64,000 nt of DNA. Source: Schizochytrium sp. TIO01. Lineage: Eukaryota; Sar; Bigyra; Thraustochytrida; Thraustochytriidae. A program made the position numbers and the translations under genes. The notes beneath the pieces were generated by a model that was not told where the DNA came from, made no database searches, and saw only the letters and a list, made by a program, of their open reading frames with translations. The stretch is taken from the NCBI GenBank assembly GCA_004764695.1, contig SMSO01000032.1, forward strand, positions 2,816,501 to 2,880,500, written 5' to 3'. Below, piece after piece: positions 29,655-41,764 of the stretch (position 1 is its first letter; each line of letters starts with the position of its first letter).

Positions 29655-30968
29655 ATGGTGGACCCTATGGACGTGGAGGGCCGCGGCGATGTCTCCGAGG
29701 AGGAGGCCCGCCTCCGCGCCGAGTTCGACGACCTCGTGGACATCCAGGACAGCCATCCGGACCAAGCCGTGGCCGGCTTTGAGGCCTTGGTGAACAGACG
29801 CGCGGCTGAACACGACGAACCCATGAGCAAGTATGAAGAGTGGTCTGTCATGCATCTTTGCTCTCTGTACGCAAAGCTCGGCCGTACTGATGCTCTTGTC
29901 AAGCTCCTCAAAGAGGTGCGTCCTCGTTTTGGCGCTCTGCCGAAGGCCAAGACCGCAAAGATTGTTCGTACAGTAATCGATGCTATGGCAAAGATCCCTG
30001 GAACGGAGGAGGCTCAAGTGAGTCTCTGTAACGAATACGTGGACTGGTGCATCCAGGAGCGCCGTGCCTTTCTGCGGCAGAGAATTCAGACTCGTCTTGC
30101 CAATTTGTACCTGAGCACTGGCAGGTTCCAGCAGGCACTGAAGCTCCTCGCTGAGCTGCAGCTTGAGGTCAAGAAGCTTGACGACAAGCAGCTTCTGGTG
30201 GAAATCTTTTTGATTGAGTCGCGTGTACACCATGCACTGTTGAACTTGCCGAGAGCCAAGTCTTCGCTGACAGCGGCGAGATCTGTGAGCAACTCGATTT
30301 ACGTTGGACCTACACTTCAGGGTGAAATTGACATGCAGGGAGGTATCCTAAATGCTGATGAAAAGGATTTCCGCACAGCATACTCGTACTTTTTTGAAGC
30401 ATTTGAGAGCTTTGCTAACTTGCAGGACTCCCGCGCAGAGATTTGCCTCAAGTACATGCTTCTCAGTAAGATTATGCACGGCCAGGGTGATGAGGTCCCG
30501 ACTTTATTGAACCAAAAGAAGACCATGCAATTCTTGACCGAGGAGATTGAAGCTATGCGCGCTATTGCAAAGGCATACAAGGCTCGCTCTCTTCATGAGT
30601 TTGACGCTGTTCTTAAGCAGTATTCCGATCAGATTGTTAATGATAAGCTTGTGCAGCGTCACCTCAAGGACTTGCAAGCCAACCTCTTGGAGCAGAACTT
30701 GGTACGCTTGATCGAGCCTTTCTCGCGCGTCGAAATTGCTCATGTGGCCAAGCTCATTGACCTTCCATTGCGTGATGTAGAAGCCAAGCTTTCCCAGATG
30801 ATTCTTGACAAGAAGTTCCGTGGTATCCTTGACCAGGGTACTGGCGAGCTCGTTGTATTTGAGGAGCCTATCTCCGATTCTACTTACGATGCTTCTCTCA
30901 ACGTCTTGCAAGATATGTCACACGTCACGGACGCGCTCTTCCGCCGTTCCGAGCAGTTGAACGCATGA
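29655..30968 (+). CDS. RPN6: 26S proteasome lid subunit RPN6 (PSMD11)
   Basis: RPN6 is a PCI-domain subunit of the proteasome lid. It clamps the 19S regulatory particle to the 20S core and is essential for ubiquitin-dependent protein breakdown in cytosol and nucleus. The 437-residue length matches the family (about 420-435). TPR-like helical repeats fill residues about 30-280, with family blocks FLRQRIQTRLANLY, KKLDDKQLLVEIFLIESR and TAYSYFFEAFE. The PCI domain covers about 290-405 (LLEQNLVRLIEPFSRVEIAH, LSQMILDKKFRGILDQGTG), ending in a helix that bundles with other lid subunits. The start ATG at 29655 has context CACAATGG. The gene is intronless. Confidence 0.96.
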   Translation: MVDPMDVEGRGDVSEEEARLRAEFDDLVDIQDSHPDQAVAGFEALVNRRAAEHDEPMSKYEEWSVMHLCSLYAKLGRTDALVKLLKEVRPRFGALPKAKTAKIVRTVIDAMAKIPGTEEAQVSLCNEYVDWCIQERRAFLRQRIQTRLANLYLSTGRFQQALKLLAELQLEVKKLDDKQLLVEIFLIESRVHHALLNLPRAKSSLTAARSVSNSIYVGPTLQGEIDMQGGILNADEKDFRTAYSYFFEAFESFANLQDSRAEICLKYMLLSKIMHGQGDEVPTLLNQKKTMQFLTEEIEAMRAIAKAYKARSLHEFDAVLKQYSDQIVNDKLVQRHLKDLQANLLEQNLVRLIEPFSRVEIAHVAKLIDLPLRDVEAKLSQMILDKKFRGILDQGTGELVVFEEPISDSTYDASLNVLQDMSHVTDALFRRSEQLNA

Positions 30969-33324
30969 TTGAACATCATCTTTAGTATACGCCGCCGACT
31001 TCTGCTACCTTCTCCTTTTCTATCATATCAGCTTGTCTTCAGATACATATCCTTTCTCCTTTAAAACAACCAAAATTTAACCAAAAATTTAACCAAATTT
31101 TGCATTGCACATATTTTGTTTGTTTGTTACATTTTTTTCTTTTCTTTTTTCTTCTTCTTCTGAAGGGTTTCCTACTAAATTGCCGCCTACTCATCAAGGT
31201 ATCTGAAAGACGCTTTTAAGTATTACTCCAACTTCGAAAGATGGAGAAAGTGTTGGTTGCAATAGGTTAAAGTGTAGTTTTGATTCAAAACCCAGATAAG
31301 GCAAGACCCATTGCGATAGTTGATAAGACCTATGATAATGTATGATGGGTTCTATTCATTTATGAAAAAGGGTACTCTATAAATTTATATGACATTCTTG
31401 AGGCTCCAATGGTCGCGCCGTCAAATGTCCTGGTATAAGTAGATCAAATTTAGCGCAGAAGTAGATCTTTTTATATAAAAATAAGAAAGACGACGCTGCT
31501 CGCTTGCCTCTAAAAAAGTCATGAGGTCTTTCAAGTTATCCGTACAATGTGAGGCACTTCAACATTCCTATTCGAGACATTCTGTATCTAGACCCCAGAA
31601 GTTTAAAATGTCTCAAGATAAATAATTTTGTAATGAAGACTGTGAAGGCTATGTTTTCTGGAATGCTATTTGGGTTAGTTGCAAACAACATTGAGCCCCT
31701 CAATCATCTATAAATCAACGGGAGGGGGAGGCGGAAGGCAGGAGGAAGGGCCCCAGGCATCAAATACGGGGGGGGGGGCTTTTCATTCGAGTTGAGCAAC
31801 GTATGAGTATGAACAACAGCGAGTTTGTTGATTGTCAATAATAAATGAACAGGGTTGCGAGTGACATTGTTCCTAAAAAGGGAGGTACGTTTTTAGAATA
31901 GATTTTAAACAAAAACAGAAAAGAAAAAAGAGAAGGATAAATTGGGGAAACCAAAATAGTTTTGCAACAATCTTTTATTCTAGTGCTATGAACTATGCAT
32001 CGAGCAATTGACAAGTGTCCCTACCTGTGAGCTTGTTGTCTTTTATGTTTAAAGTGTTCACTTTGTTTTACTTTGTTTATCTTCTCTTACTTCTTCTTCT
32101 TCTTACAGCAAGACGAGAAACCTTGTGGCTTCAACCCACTCTGTCTCTGTCGCGCTACCTGTATTGCTTTATCAGATATCATGTCACATTTCTGGATAGC
32201 ACGTAACCAATCCCCAGAAACTCACTGAGTGATTGTATTGGCTTGAGTTTCTACCAAGTCGATGAATTACCAGGAGTTTCTCTGGTTAGTGAGAGTGTTA
32301 GTAAAGAGGTATTTATCCTATCGCACCTTGCGTGTCATCCATACCCAAGTCTAAATATGGCGTCCTTCAACGTTCCGTTGACTACGGGCTTCGGCTGTTC
32401 ACTTCTCCAACAGCACATTCCTGGCTAGAGACCGATGACTTGATAATTTGAGGGGGCGTCCTTATTGGCCCCACTCTTCTCGCATGGATCGGCCATGCCT
32501 TGTCTATCACCACTGATTTGAAGGAGCACCCCCTCCCCTACAACTCACTTGGCACGAGCTGTCCCCATGCAGACAGACTCACTCTATCAGTGGCCAATAG
32601 TCCCACCCCTCTTCCCGCCCTCAACTAAGGAGGCCGCTTCGTAGGTTCCCGCTCGATCTTGCTTCCGTGGCGCATCCCAGGGGCTTTCTCGGTGCCACTC
32701 AAGAGCTCGCGAGACAGCCAGCCAGCCCGCCAGCCTGCTCGACCTTGGCGGAGAAGAGGTCCCGCGAACCGGAGTGACTCCTTTGGAATGAATGAATGCC
32801 ATGTCTGTCTCGACGGTAGTTTCCCCAATTGCACCGCGGTTATTCCAAATGTAATCTATCTCACATGTACGGCCAATTTGTACCAAGCGGTCAGCCATGA
32901 GATTAGATTAGACGCGCTTGCGAACAGAGTTCTTCGCGCTCGAGATCAATCACACGAGACCGACCGATGCACCCACCATCCCCTCCGTGTCGTCTTCCGC
33001 TCCACGGTCCACGGGGCGTCTCCATCGCCTGCTTCAGAGACGGCCGATTCCGTGCGTCTCTGTGCATCGCGACCTTGAAGAAGAAGTCTTTGGTCTGCTC
33101 ATTGCAACCGTCCATTCCTTGCGTCGCACAGGCGCTCGCTCTCCATGCCGGCCGGCCAGCCGTGGTGTCGTCGTCTGAGCTGGATGGGTTTGCGGGGCTC
33201 CGCGTTCTTCTCCAAGGCCGTTTCCATCGCTCAGCCAGCCCGAGTGAGTGTCCACGGCCGATGTTGATGGGTTCTGGGGTGGGTGGGTCTCAGGCCCTGC
33301 AAACGTTACGCGCCGTCGTTCGAA

Positions 33325-33353
33325 CATCCATCCATCCATCCATCCATCCATCC
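33325..33353. repeat. (CATC)7 microsatellite
   Basis: Seven perfect CATC units. Confidence 0.9.
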
Positions 33354-34611
33354 CTATGGCGATGTCGGCCTCAGACATTCGTTTTGCTTCGGAAACGGTG
33401 CGACGTGGTCACTCGTGCGTACGCCACCGCCTCTGATGGTGGCCCTCGTAACCTCTCGAGCTAAGATGCTTGCTAGCCAGTGGCGCTAGCTGGCGTATTG
33501 GATGTACCTAGATTTTCTTTCAGAGCTCAAGCTCGAGTCCGTTGACCCGCCGACTCGGGCGTTTATCTCCTTCGACTCGGGCGTCGCGCCAAAGCTTGGC
33601 TTGCTTGCTTGCTTTCTGGCCGACGCGTCGGGTGGCGGCTGCAGCTTCGAGGCTGCGCACGGCCCGAATGGCTGGGCACGTTGAGGGCCTGGTCGCGGCC
33701 GTTTCAATCAATCACGGAGGAGGAGGAGGCAAAACATGGCATTGCGCCGCAGTGACGCGGCGGCGACTTCGTAACAGTAGCTTTCTTTGATCGTTTTGAC
33801 GCAAAGTTCGCACGCATCGTGGCTTTGTCGGTCCACGGGGACGTGTGCCCGCAAGATACGCCCGAGGTTCGAGTGCATCGCGCCGGCTCTGGGGCGTGCG
33901 AGCAGGCTGCGGTGGTCCAGGCGGGTCCCTGGGACTTCCGGGGTCCTCCGCGCGAGAGTTTCTGGGCTCGAGTCGTCGGTCCTTGCGAAGATACTTGCGC
34001 CAGAACTTCGATACAAATCCGAGCTTTGACATCGTCCCAGAGTTTAGTCACCGGCGACCCCGCCCTCAGCTGTCTCCAGAGACCTCGATCTGGGCGGCGG
34101 TCTATTAAACGGCCTATCTTCCCCCCTCACACGCCACTGGCTGCGCCTGCGTCCCACCGTGCGACCGGTCCTTTAACTTCAACTCCCATTCCCCCGTCGT
34201 CCTTGCCACGACTTTTAGTGGCGCGGATATTACCAGACACCACCCCGCCAAGGGCTGCTTGTGGGCGGCTGAGGCGAGGGCGGGTTGCGCGGGCCCAGAG
34301 GGGACCAAGGTCGCAAGTCCAGTGTGCCGATGTCCAGAGGGGGAAAAAAGAGGCGGCCGCTTTGAAATGAACGAAGACGTCGAAAGGGCATCATTGCATG
34401 GTTCTTTCTCATTCTTTCTTTCTTACTTTCTGTGTCTGTCTGCGCGTGCCAAACTGAGCGATTGCGGCGCTTAAGGGTTCGGTGTCTCCGGCCGAAGAGC
34501 ACTTCAATGATGCGGAGGCCGCTTTCTTCGCCGCGAGCTCCGTCCGAGAGAGCAGAGAGCACGAGTCGAAGCGGCAGTGGAAAGCGCGCTTTGCTTCATC
34601 TCCTGTGATTC

Positions 34612-34642
34612 TGTATGTATGTATTTATGTATGTATGTATGT
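34612..34642. repeat. (TATG)n microsatellite
   Basis: About seven TATG units with one TTTATG interruption. Confidence 0.85.
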
Positions 34643-35239
34643 TCCACTTATTGGTTTAAAAATCTTCACCTTCATTTCTTTGGAAGTTTGAAGGCGCAAA
34701 TTGTTCCCATCACCTGTCATAAAAACTTTCTTGTAAAGTTTTTACTTACTTCGGAAAGAAAAACAAACATCTCTTTACCAAGGGTGCATCTTCTTGTTAA
34801 GTTTTTTTATTATTTTTTAATTAATTAAATTAACAATACTGCATGTTGTTGAGCTGTAAAAGATATGTTAAAGTAAATTGAACGTAAATAAACAAAGACC
34901 ATTATCTTGTTAATAACTAAACGACTATAATAAGTTTAAAAGTTAAAAATTAAAATAAAATAAAAGGTATCATCCGTCTAACATTTCAATTTCATTTTAA
35001 CCAAAAAAGAAAGTAAGGGTGGACGTGTGGGTACGATTTCGATATTCTTCATTTGGCTTACTGCCCTGCAAAGCATGTAATCCTCAAGCTATGTAAGTTA
35101 TTTTCGATACTTCATAGTGGCAGCTGCGTATAAGTGAGTTGGACCGGGTAGTTCAAACTTATGGGTGCAGCAGGTTTTTTCATTTATCCAGTAGGCGCTA
35201 AAATCCTTCGCGCGAGAGAAGATTGTGCTATCATGTGTA

Positions 35240-35266
35240 TTGCATTGCATTGCATTGCATTGCATT
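35240..35266. repeat. (TTGCA)n pentanucleotide repeat
   Basis: Five TTGCA units. The motif is the reverse complement of the AATGC-type array at 40406-40474. Confidence 0.9.
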
Positions 35267-35283
35267 TGGGAGGTGGAGGAGGC

Positions 35284-35329
35284 ACAGACAGACAGACAGA
35301 CAGACCGACCGACAGACAGACAGACAGAC
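35284..35329. repeat. (ACAG)n / (ACCG)n microsatellite
   Basis: About eleven tetranucleotides, mostly ACAG with two ACCG variants in the middle. Confidence 0.9.
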
Positions 35330-35769
35330 TCTCTCTGACAGTGACGTCTCACTTCTGCGTCTCTTCATTCGTTGATTGGGCAATGCGACAGAGCACCTCA
35401 AAACCAACACTCACTTCTTTCTTCTTCAAGTTCTTTCTCTGCTTCTGCGGGCGAGTCGTTCGCGGACGATGCATCGATGGTTCTCTCCCCTTCTTTCTTC
35501 TTATCAACGAGGTCTCTTACATGTGTAATAAAAAGAAGGGGCTAAAGAGGATTTGTCGAGAAATGTTTGTAATAAGTTACTTCTCGAGGATTGATGGAGT
35601 GATGGATTGATCGATCGATCATTGCAATTCTTTCTGCTTCCGGCGAAGAGGCGACAGACTCACTTCACTTCGAAGACCTCGAAAGCATCTGCAAAGCAGC
35701 GCTTTCTGCTTTCCTCGAAGTCTACTTTCCAAACTGATATGAACGAGTGACCTGTACATCAGTAAAATG

Positions 35770-35896
35770 CTTGAATGAGTGAATGAGTGAATGAATGAAT
35801 GAGTGAATGAATGAATGAATGAATGAATCCATCGACCAAATCAACGAGTCAATGAACGCACGAACGAACGAACGAATGAATGAATGAATGGAGGAA
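35770..35896. repeat. (GAAT)n / (GAGT)n / (GAAC)n compound microsatellite
   Basis: Over 100 bases of GAAT, GAGT and GAAC tetranucleotides with short interruptions. Confidence 0.88.
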
Positions 35897-36469
35897 TGGA
35901 GGAATGAGTTAGTCTATCAAAGCCGCGTGCCGCAAGGTGCGTTTCAAGCAGGAAAGCGGCCCTTCGGACGCGTAGACAGCGGGCAGTCCGAGGTCGCACC
36001 GGCATTGGCAGGATACGAGGAGCCGCAGTCTGATGTAGGGTGAACAATAAATGAGTTAAGTCCGTGTGCAAATCCGGTGGCGTGGGTTTCTTTCATTTCT
36101 GTTTAAGTGTTTTTAAAGTGGATAAATAAAATACATGAAAATAGATTAAACTGATTTACACTGTAAAGTATTTCTTTTCTCTCTTATGAAACCAAAAAGG
36201 AAACTAAAACTAATGAACGATAAATAACTCGAAACAGCAAATTCAGCCCGTCCCATTCAATATTACTTGCATTCCGTTGTTGGGTACCGTGCAGCAAGTA
36301 ACCAATAAAGTAAACTATCCACGGTAAAAGCAAACTATACATTATTTATTCGCTCATTCATGCATTTAGTTTAGTTCACTTCTGAGGTCATGTGTTTGCT
36401 GGTTTGTACGGCAAACAGAGTCCTTGGTAGGCAGGGCTAGTGAGGTCCTAGGCAGCGAGACGTTCTTCG

Positions 36470-36538
36470 ATCTATCTATCTATCTATCTATGCACATCTA
36501 AATGAACGTGCGTAAAGATAATAGATAGATAGATAGAA
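36470..36538. repeat. Inverted microsatellite pair (CTAT)n ... (GATA)n
   Basis: About five CTAT units and, 30 bases downstream, about four GATA units. The two tracts are reverse complements and could fold into a stem of 16 or more bases. Confidence 0.8.
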
Positions 36539-36762
36539 AGATATACATACTCAGGAACCTAATCTGTACCTGAATGAATGTAACCAACGTTGTGCGTCGT
36601 AGGTCGTGGTGATCGAATCATCGGAGCGAGCATTGCGTTGCGTTCGCGAGGGATTGAGTCAGGGTCGAAGCTTGAGCAAATCCACGCCGATTCTTGAGGG
36701 CTCAAGCCAAGATCTCCGCCAATCTAATCTCCACATCGACGACGAGTGCACACCCTATTCTC

Positions 36763-36786
36763 AATCAATCAATCAATCAATCAATA
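36763..36786. repeat. (CAAT)n microsatellite
   Basis: Five to six CAAT units. Confidence 0.85.
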
Positions 36787-37107
36787 AGGAGTCTGCAAAT
36801 TGGCCTCGCATCTCATCTTCGTCTCATCCCATCTCATCTCATGACTTCCTTAGGCTCTCAGGTTCTGCGGCGAAGCTCTCTTTGATTGTTTGCTCGGCTC
36901 GTCTGCGTAAAAGGAAGAGGCAGCTCTTAGAGACCACGACGAGCAGCGAACGAACTCGCTGCGAGGTCATTGATTGACTCAACTAACTCGCAGGGCGGTG
37001 GCTCCCGTCAGCCTCAAGAAACCGCCCGCGAGGATCGATGGGGGAGAGAGATCTTTTTTCCATGATTCGCTTCGCGTGGCGTCTTCAGCTCAGCTTCTTC
37101 CACGCTA

Positions 37108-37198
37108 AAGCTCAGGATCAAGCTCAGGATCGAGCTCGAGCTCAGGCTCAAGCTCGAGCCTGAAATCTTGAACTCGAACTTGAGCTTGAACTTGAAGA
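37108..37198. repeat. Self-complementary AGCTC/GAGCT and CTTGAA block
   Basis: A 12-base unit (AGCTCAGGATCA/G) occurs twice in a row. It is followed by overlapping GAGCTC palindromes, a hairpin CAGGCTC(37143-37149)/GAGCCTG(37156-37162), and five GAACTTGAGCTT-like steps. Its origin is unclear; it is not a known element. Confidence 0.6.
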
Positions 37199-37533
37199 TC
37201 GCCTCTGCTTTTTATTGTGGCGCATTTCTTGGTGTGCATTTCCGCTTTGAAGGAGGGCTGATTACTTACTGCCTCTCTAGAGAGTTTTGATAAGTTATAA
37301 GTTTGTAGTCACTTTGATTTAATTAAAAAGAAGGAAAAAAGAGTGATAACAGGGGAAAATTTGTGAAACAGCTCGAATGCAAATTTAACAAGCAAACGAA
37401 GCATCGAAGAGACAGAAGGACAAAAGGGCACAAGGACAGCCGTGAACCACGGGTCGTCGTGTGATCGACGTCCGTGCTCAGAGCCATCAGCGGTTTTATT
37501 ACCTTTTCCTTCATCGGTTTGCATCTTCATTCA

Positions 37534-37587
37534 GAGTAAGAAAGTAAGAAAGTAAGAATGAATGAATGAATGAATGAATGAATGAAG
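37534..37587. repeat. (AGTAAGAA)n then (TGAA)n microsatellite
   Basis: Three 8-base units run into eight TGAA units. Confidence 0.85.
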
Positions 37588-40405
37588 GAAAAAGGCCACG
37601 ACGTAGCAGTAGGACTGGTACTAGCGCCTCGCTAGGCACATCAGTAGGTGGCTACTAGCGCCTAGCACTCGTCGGAGGATACGACTTCCTCGCAGAAAAA
37701 GGGAAGCTTTTTCGATCTGCCTTAAGTTCTAATTGAAATTGCGATTCACTCACAGGTTTCGAGGCAGTCATGGTCTTCAGAAAAGCTAGCTGCTAGTTCT
37801 TCAAGCGTGCGTGCGTGCGAGCTTGCATTTCGACGCTTATTATCATATCGTGCAGACTGCGGAGAGCAGAGCACCGTGCTCGGGCAGTCAGTCCCTCGCG
37901 TCGAATTGTAATAGGAAAGTCAGCGACAGGTATGAAAGTTGAGCTGGTGCCAAAAGAAAGGAGCACTTTTTATAACAACCAGATTGATTGAATTTAATTT
38001 ATGGGCCTTTTCTTATTTATTTTCTTTTTAAATGTTAAAAAGAAAGAAAGGTTATAATGATTATGAAGAAAAACACATTTAGGGAACATGTAGGTAGGTA
38101 GTTGTGTGTCGTTTAGATGAATGAAAAGAAATGTAATAAACTCAGAAGCGCAGGTGGTGTGGTGGTTTTCGATGTAGCACAAGCGAACTACCAACTCTGC
38201 TGCGCTACTGTAAGAAAGCACTTGCTGGCCAGGAACAATAATTAGCAGCCATTGGCATTGCGATGGCTTTGAATGGATCACTCAGGGTGACAAGCGGGAA
38301 CTTTAAAAGCGGCGGATGACGATGGTGGGCCGCTGGTGACGATGATGATCTTCGACCTTTCAGTCACGGTGGTTAGGCAGGTATTCATTTGCTTGGTCTT
38401 GTAAATGGATAGCGAGTAGCGACAGAAATACCAGTCCAAGCCAGGGACTCTGAAAATTGCCTGCACTCCAACTTAGCTTGCTCGTAGTACCTAGTGCCAG
38501 AATAGGAGAAGCTGCGATAGTAAGTAGGCTTGGTCTCGTAGATTTTATTTAGATCGTGATGACGACAGCCGTCCAATCCCAGGTTGATGCCTTACAGAGC
38601 GCATTAGAATTTAAAATAAAATAAAATAGAAATGTGACCCGAGTAGAGTCGTGGATCTGGTAATCGATGAGAAGATGGGAAAAAAAGAGTACGTCCCACT
38701 AATAAAGACTTAAATTTTATAATGGCTACCACAGATGGGTTCTTTGAAAAGATCTTGAACGATAAAATGCTAGTCGGTAGGTAGGTACCTCTTTTACAAA
38801 GTTTAGTTTTTAATTTTAATTTTACGCGACAGAAAGGAGGAAGGGAGTATGACCCTAGTAGCCAGTGGGGGGTTGTAATGAACACACGAAAAGATCGGTG
38901 TCGATGCAGAACTGGAGGCTGTCTATTCGACCCATAAATAAATTCAGCTGGCCCAAGGACGTATGTACTTTTTCTTACTCAAGTTGGACAAGCTTAAGGT
39001 AAAGAACTGGTTAAAAATGCGACATTTGAGGTCCGAAGATTAAACGCGCCATGCTTTCTCTTCGCCTTTCCGAGGGGTGAGAACTTACTGTTCACAGTCA
39101 ACTTTGCAGTATCAATTACTAGATCTCCTGTATTACTTAATAATGTTATACCGCGTACTTGTGAGTTACACGGAAGAAGATTAAAGCACACTGTTCGTTC
39201 TTTTCGAACAATGAGGTTACATGGGAAGTATTCCATGATGGTGTGTCTTCGAAGCATTCTATGATTTATGATCATGCTTCTCTATTAGACTGATACACCA
39301 TTTCTGGTGCATTCATTCGAATCATCAGATACAAAGGCAAGAAATTTCATTATCGTGAACTGTTGGATAATTCTGTCTTTATAGCTTTGCGGGAAACGAG
39401 TATTAAAACCGCCTTGAAGCGCCCAAATACGAATTTAAAAACGTGAACGTGAACGTAAAATTCAATTGGTCCCTATCGGTAAATTTCCAATCAACTTGAA
39501 CATCATACAACGCAAGAATACCTATTTAGACTTAAATCTAACACGGTTTCCCCATGCAGAGTCACTCATCATCACATCATAAACTTCACGTTGCAAAGGA
39601 CCTGTCAGTCCCCTTCGTCATGAGTCTGCAAGAACCCATTTACTCTAGATTTTGACTTGATGCTTTTGTTGTGCAAGCAAGCAAGAGTCTCCATTAATTA
39701 TGAAAAAGTGTCCCAACGTTCAAAGGCTTCTACGTAAGCTCTCCCCCTTTAAGGTTAAAATAAAATAAATAAAATAAAGAAAAACCCTTGAGAGAAAAAA
39801 ATAAAAATAAAATCTTTGGGCCATGGCCTGCTGCATAAAGAACTTAAAAAAGATTAATGGAGCTGTGATCACCACAGAAACCACATCAAGGAAGCAGTGA
39901 TCTGAGCTCTGCATCTTTCATCTTGAAGCCAACGAGTCAAGCCACGCCAATTCTTGACAACTGGACAACCCCAGGCGCCATTTCTAGGCTCTCTACCCAC
40001 GTGCACCCAGATAGATGGCCTTCCTTTGCACCTGCCGTAAACCGATTTAAACCTGTGAACAAGAAGATCGAGTCTTACAAAACAAAATATCCCAGTATTA
40101 CCTAGCTAGGCGGGCACCTTCACAAACACCAGCAGTCGGCTCCTCGTAATCAACTCGGCACTAACTGTCGCTAGCGATCTCTATTCCGTGCAGTTACCCA
40201 GAACTTCCCCGATCGATGTAGAAGTAAAACACTCCACCTGTACCTTCGAAAGAGGAGTGTCAATAAAAGCATCAGAATGGATCTCTGGAGACCACCAAAA
40301 GTCAGCGCTGGCTGCCAGAGACGTCACGCTAAGAGTCTCCTACGCAAACTAGGACACCCCTTGGCCACGGATGCGGTAGGCCTCATATCCTATTGAACTG
40401 GAGTA

Positions 40406-40474
40406 AATGCAATGCAATGCAATGCAATGCAATGCAATGCAATGCAATGCAATGCAATGCAATGCAATGCAATG
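40406..40474. repeat. (AATGC)14 pentanucleotide repeat
   Basis: Nearly fourteen perfect AATGC units, the longest pentanucleotide tract in the window. Confidence 0.97.
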
Positions 40475-41725
40475 GACGCAGTCGCGAGGAAAGCCGCGCG
40501 AGCTGACTGAGGTCGCGGCGAACAGCAGCCGTCGCAGGTGCCTCCGCTGGAGAGCGAGCGGGTGTCTGAGTTCTCTGAGAAGGCAGCGCTGGCTGGCAGG
40601 CAGGCAGAAAGGCAGGCTGGCTGGAAGAGGCTGCGACTTTCGCGGAAGCGCGATGGACGAAGGGCCGCGGCTCTCACTGAGAGGCAGATTGATTGTAGCA
40701 CGCACTGCTTTTTTGCAGAGGCAGGCAGGAAAAAGATCTGCGCTCCTTTTATCCTCATTTTCCGCATTTCAATCACAGTTTCGTTGTTTTACAGCGCACT
40801 CTCATTCATCCATCCATCCCTCCCTTGTCGAAGGAAAAGAAGAAGAAGGAAAAAGACACCAAAGAAGGATCCATTCGATTTTACTCTCTAGAGAGTATTC
40901 GTCATTTGTTTTAATTTTAATTAAAACCTAATTCTGCTCTGTTTTTATTTTATGTAAGCTGTGCAAGGTAATGTAAGTAATGCATGTTATTAAGAATAAA
41001 TAAATATGTTTTTTAAATATGTATTCTAATTATATCGAACAAAATAAAGTGAAATGAAGACGATCGTTCATAATTTTCATTCCCTCAAAAAAGAGAGGGC
41101 GAACTCCGTTTCTTTCTTCAGGAAAGCAAAAGAGAGAAAGAAGAAACCAACGAATGAATGAACGAATGAATGAATGAATAGAGTGGAAAAGGAGGGTCTA
41201 AATCCCGCGCTTCCAGGCCGCTCCTGCCTGGCCACCAGCGCAATCCACGCAAGGCGCGAGGACCTGCAGACCGGCCGCCCTTCCGGCGCAAGAAGGCGCT
41301 TTCCTCGCGCGGCGCCGAGGAGATTTGGGGCTGCGGCTGCGAGCGCGAAGCTTTTGCGGCTGCTAATTTCTGGCGCCAGGCGATCTTCTCCTTTTGCTTG
41401 CTTACGCTTATTGTTGCCCGACTGAGGTGATTAATTATTAGAGAGAATTTTAATTCCCCTTTTTCATTTTTACATTTTAAGTTTACATTTTACATTTTGG
41501 ATAAAGATGTGTTGTTGTAGGTTTTGGTGTTTATGCTGGTTACGTTGGAAGGCCAAGTGTTTTTAAAGGAGCAACACGCAGCGAACTGAAGAGGAAGGGA
41601 AGTTCTGCAAAAACTGAATCTCGAGACAGAATTTCGAAAGCATCAGGCACTGCAATCGTGCTACCTTTGCCTTTCCTTTCCTTTTCTGTTATCTGTTTTT
41701 TGCTCTTGGCTCTTTGCTTTTTGAG

Positions 41726-41764
41726 TCAATAAATCAATCAATCAATCAATAAATCAATAAATAA
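41726..41764. repeat. (AATC)n / (AATA)n microsatellite
   Basis: About nine AATC/AATA units. Confidence 0.85.
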
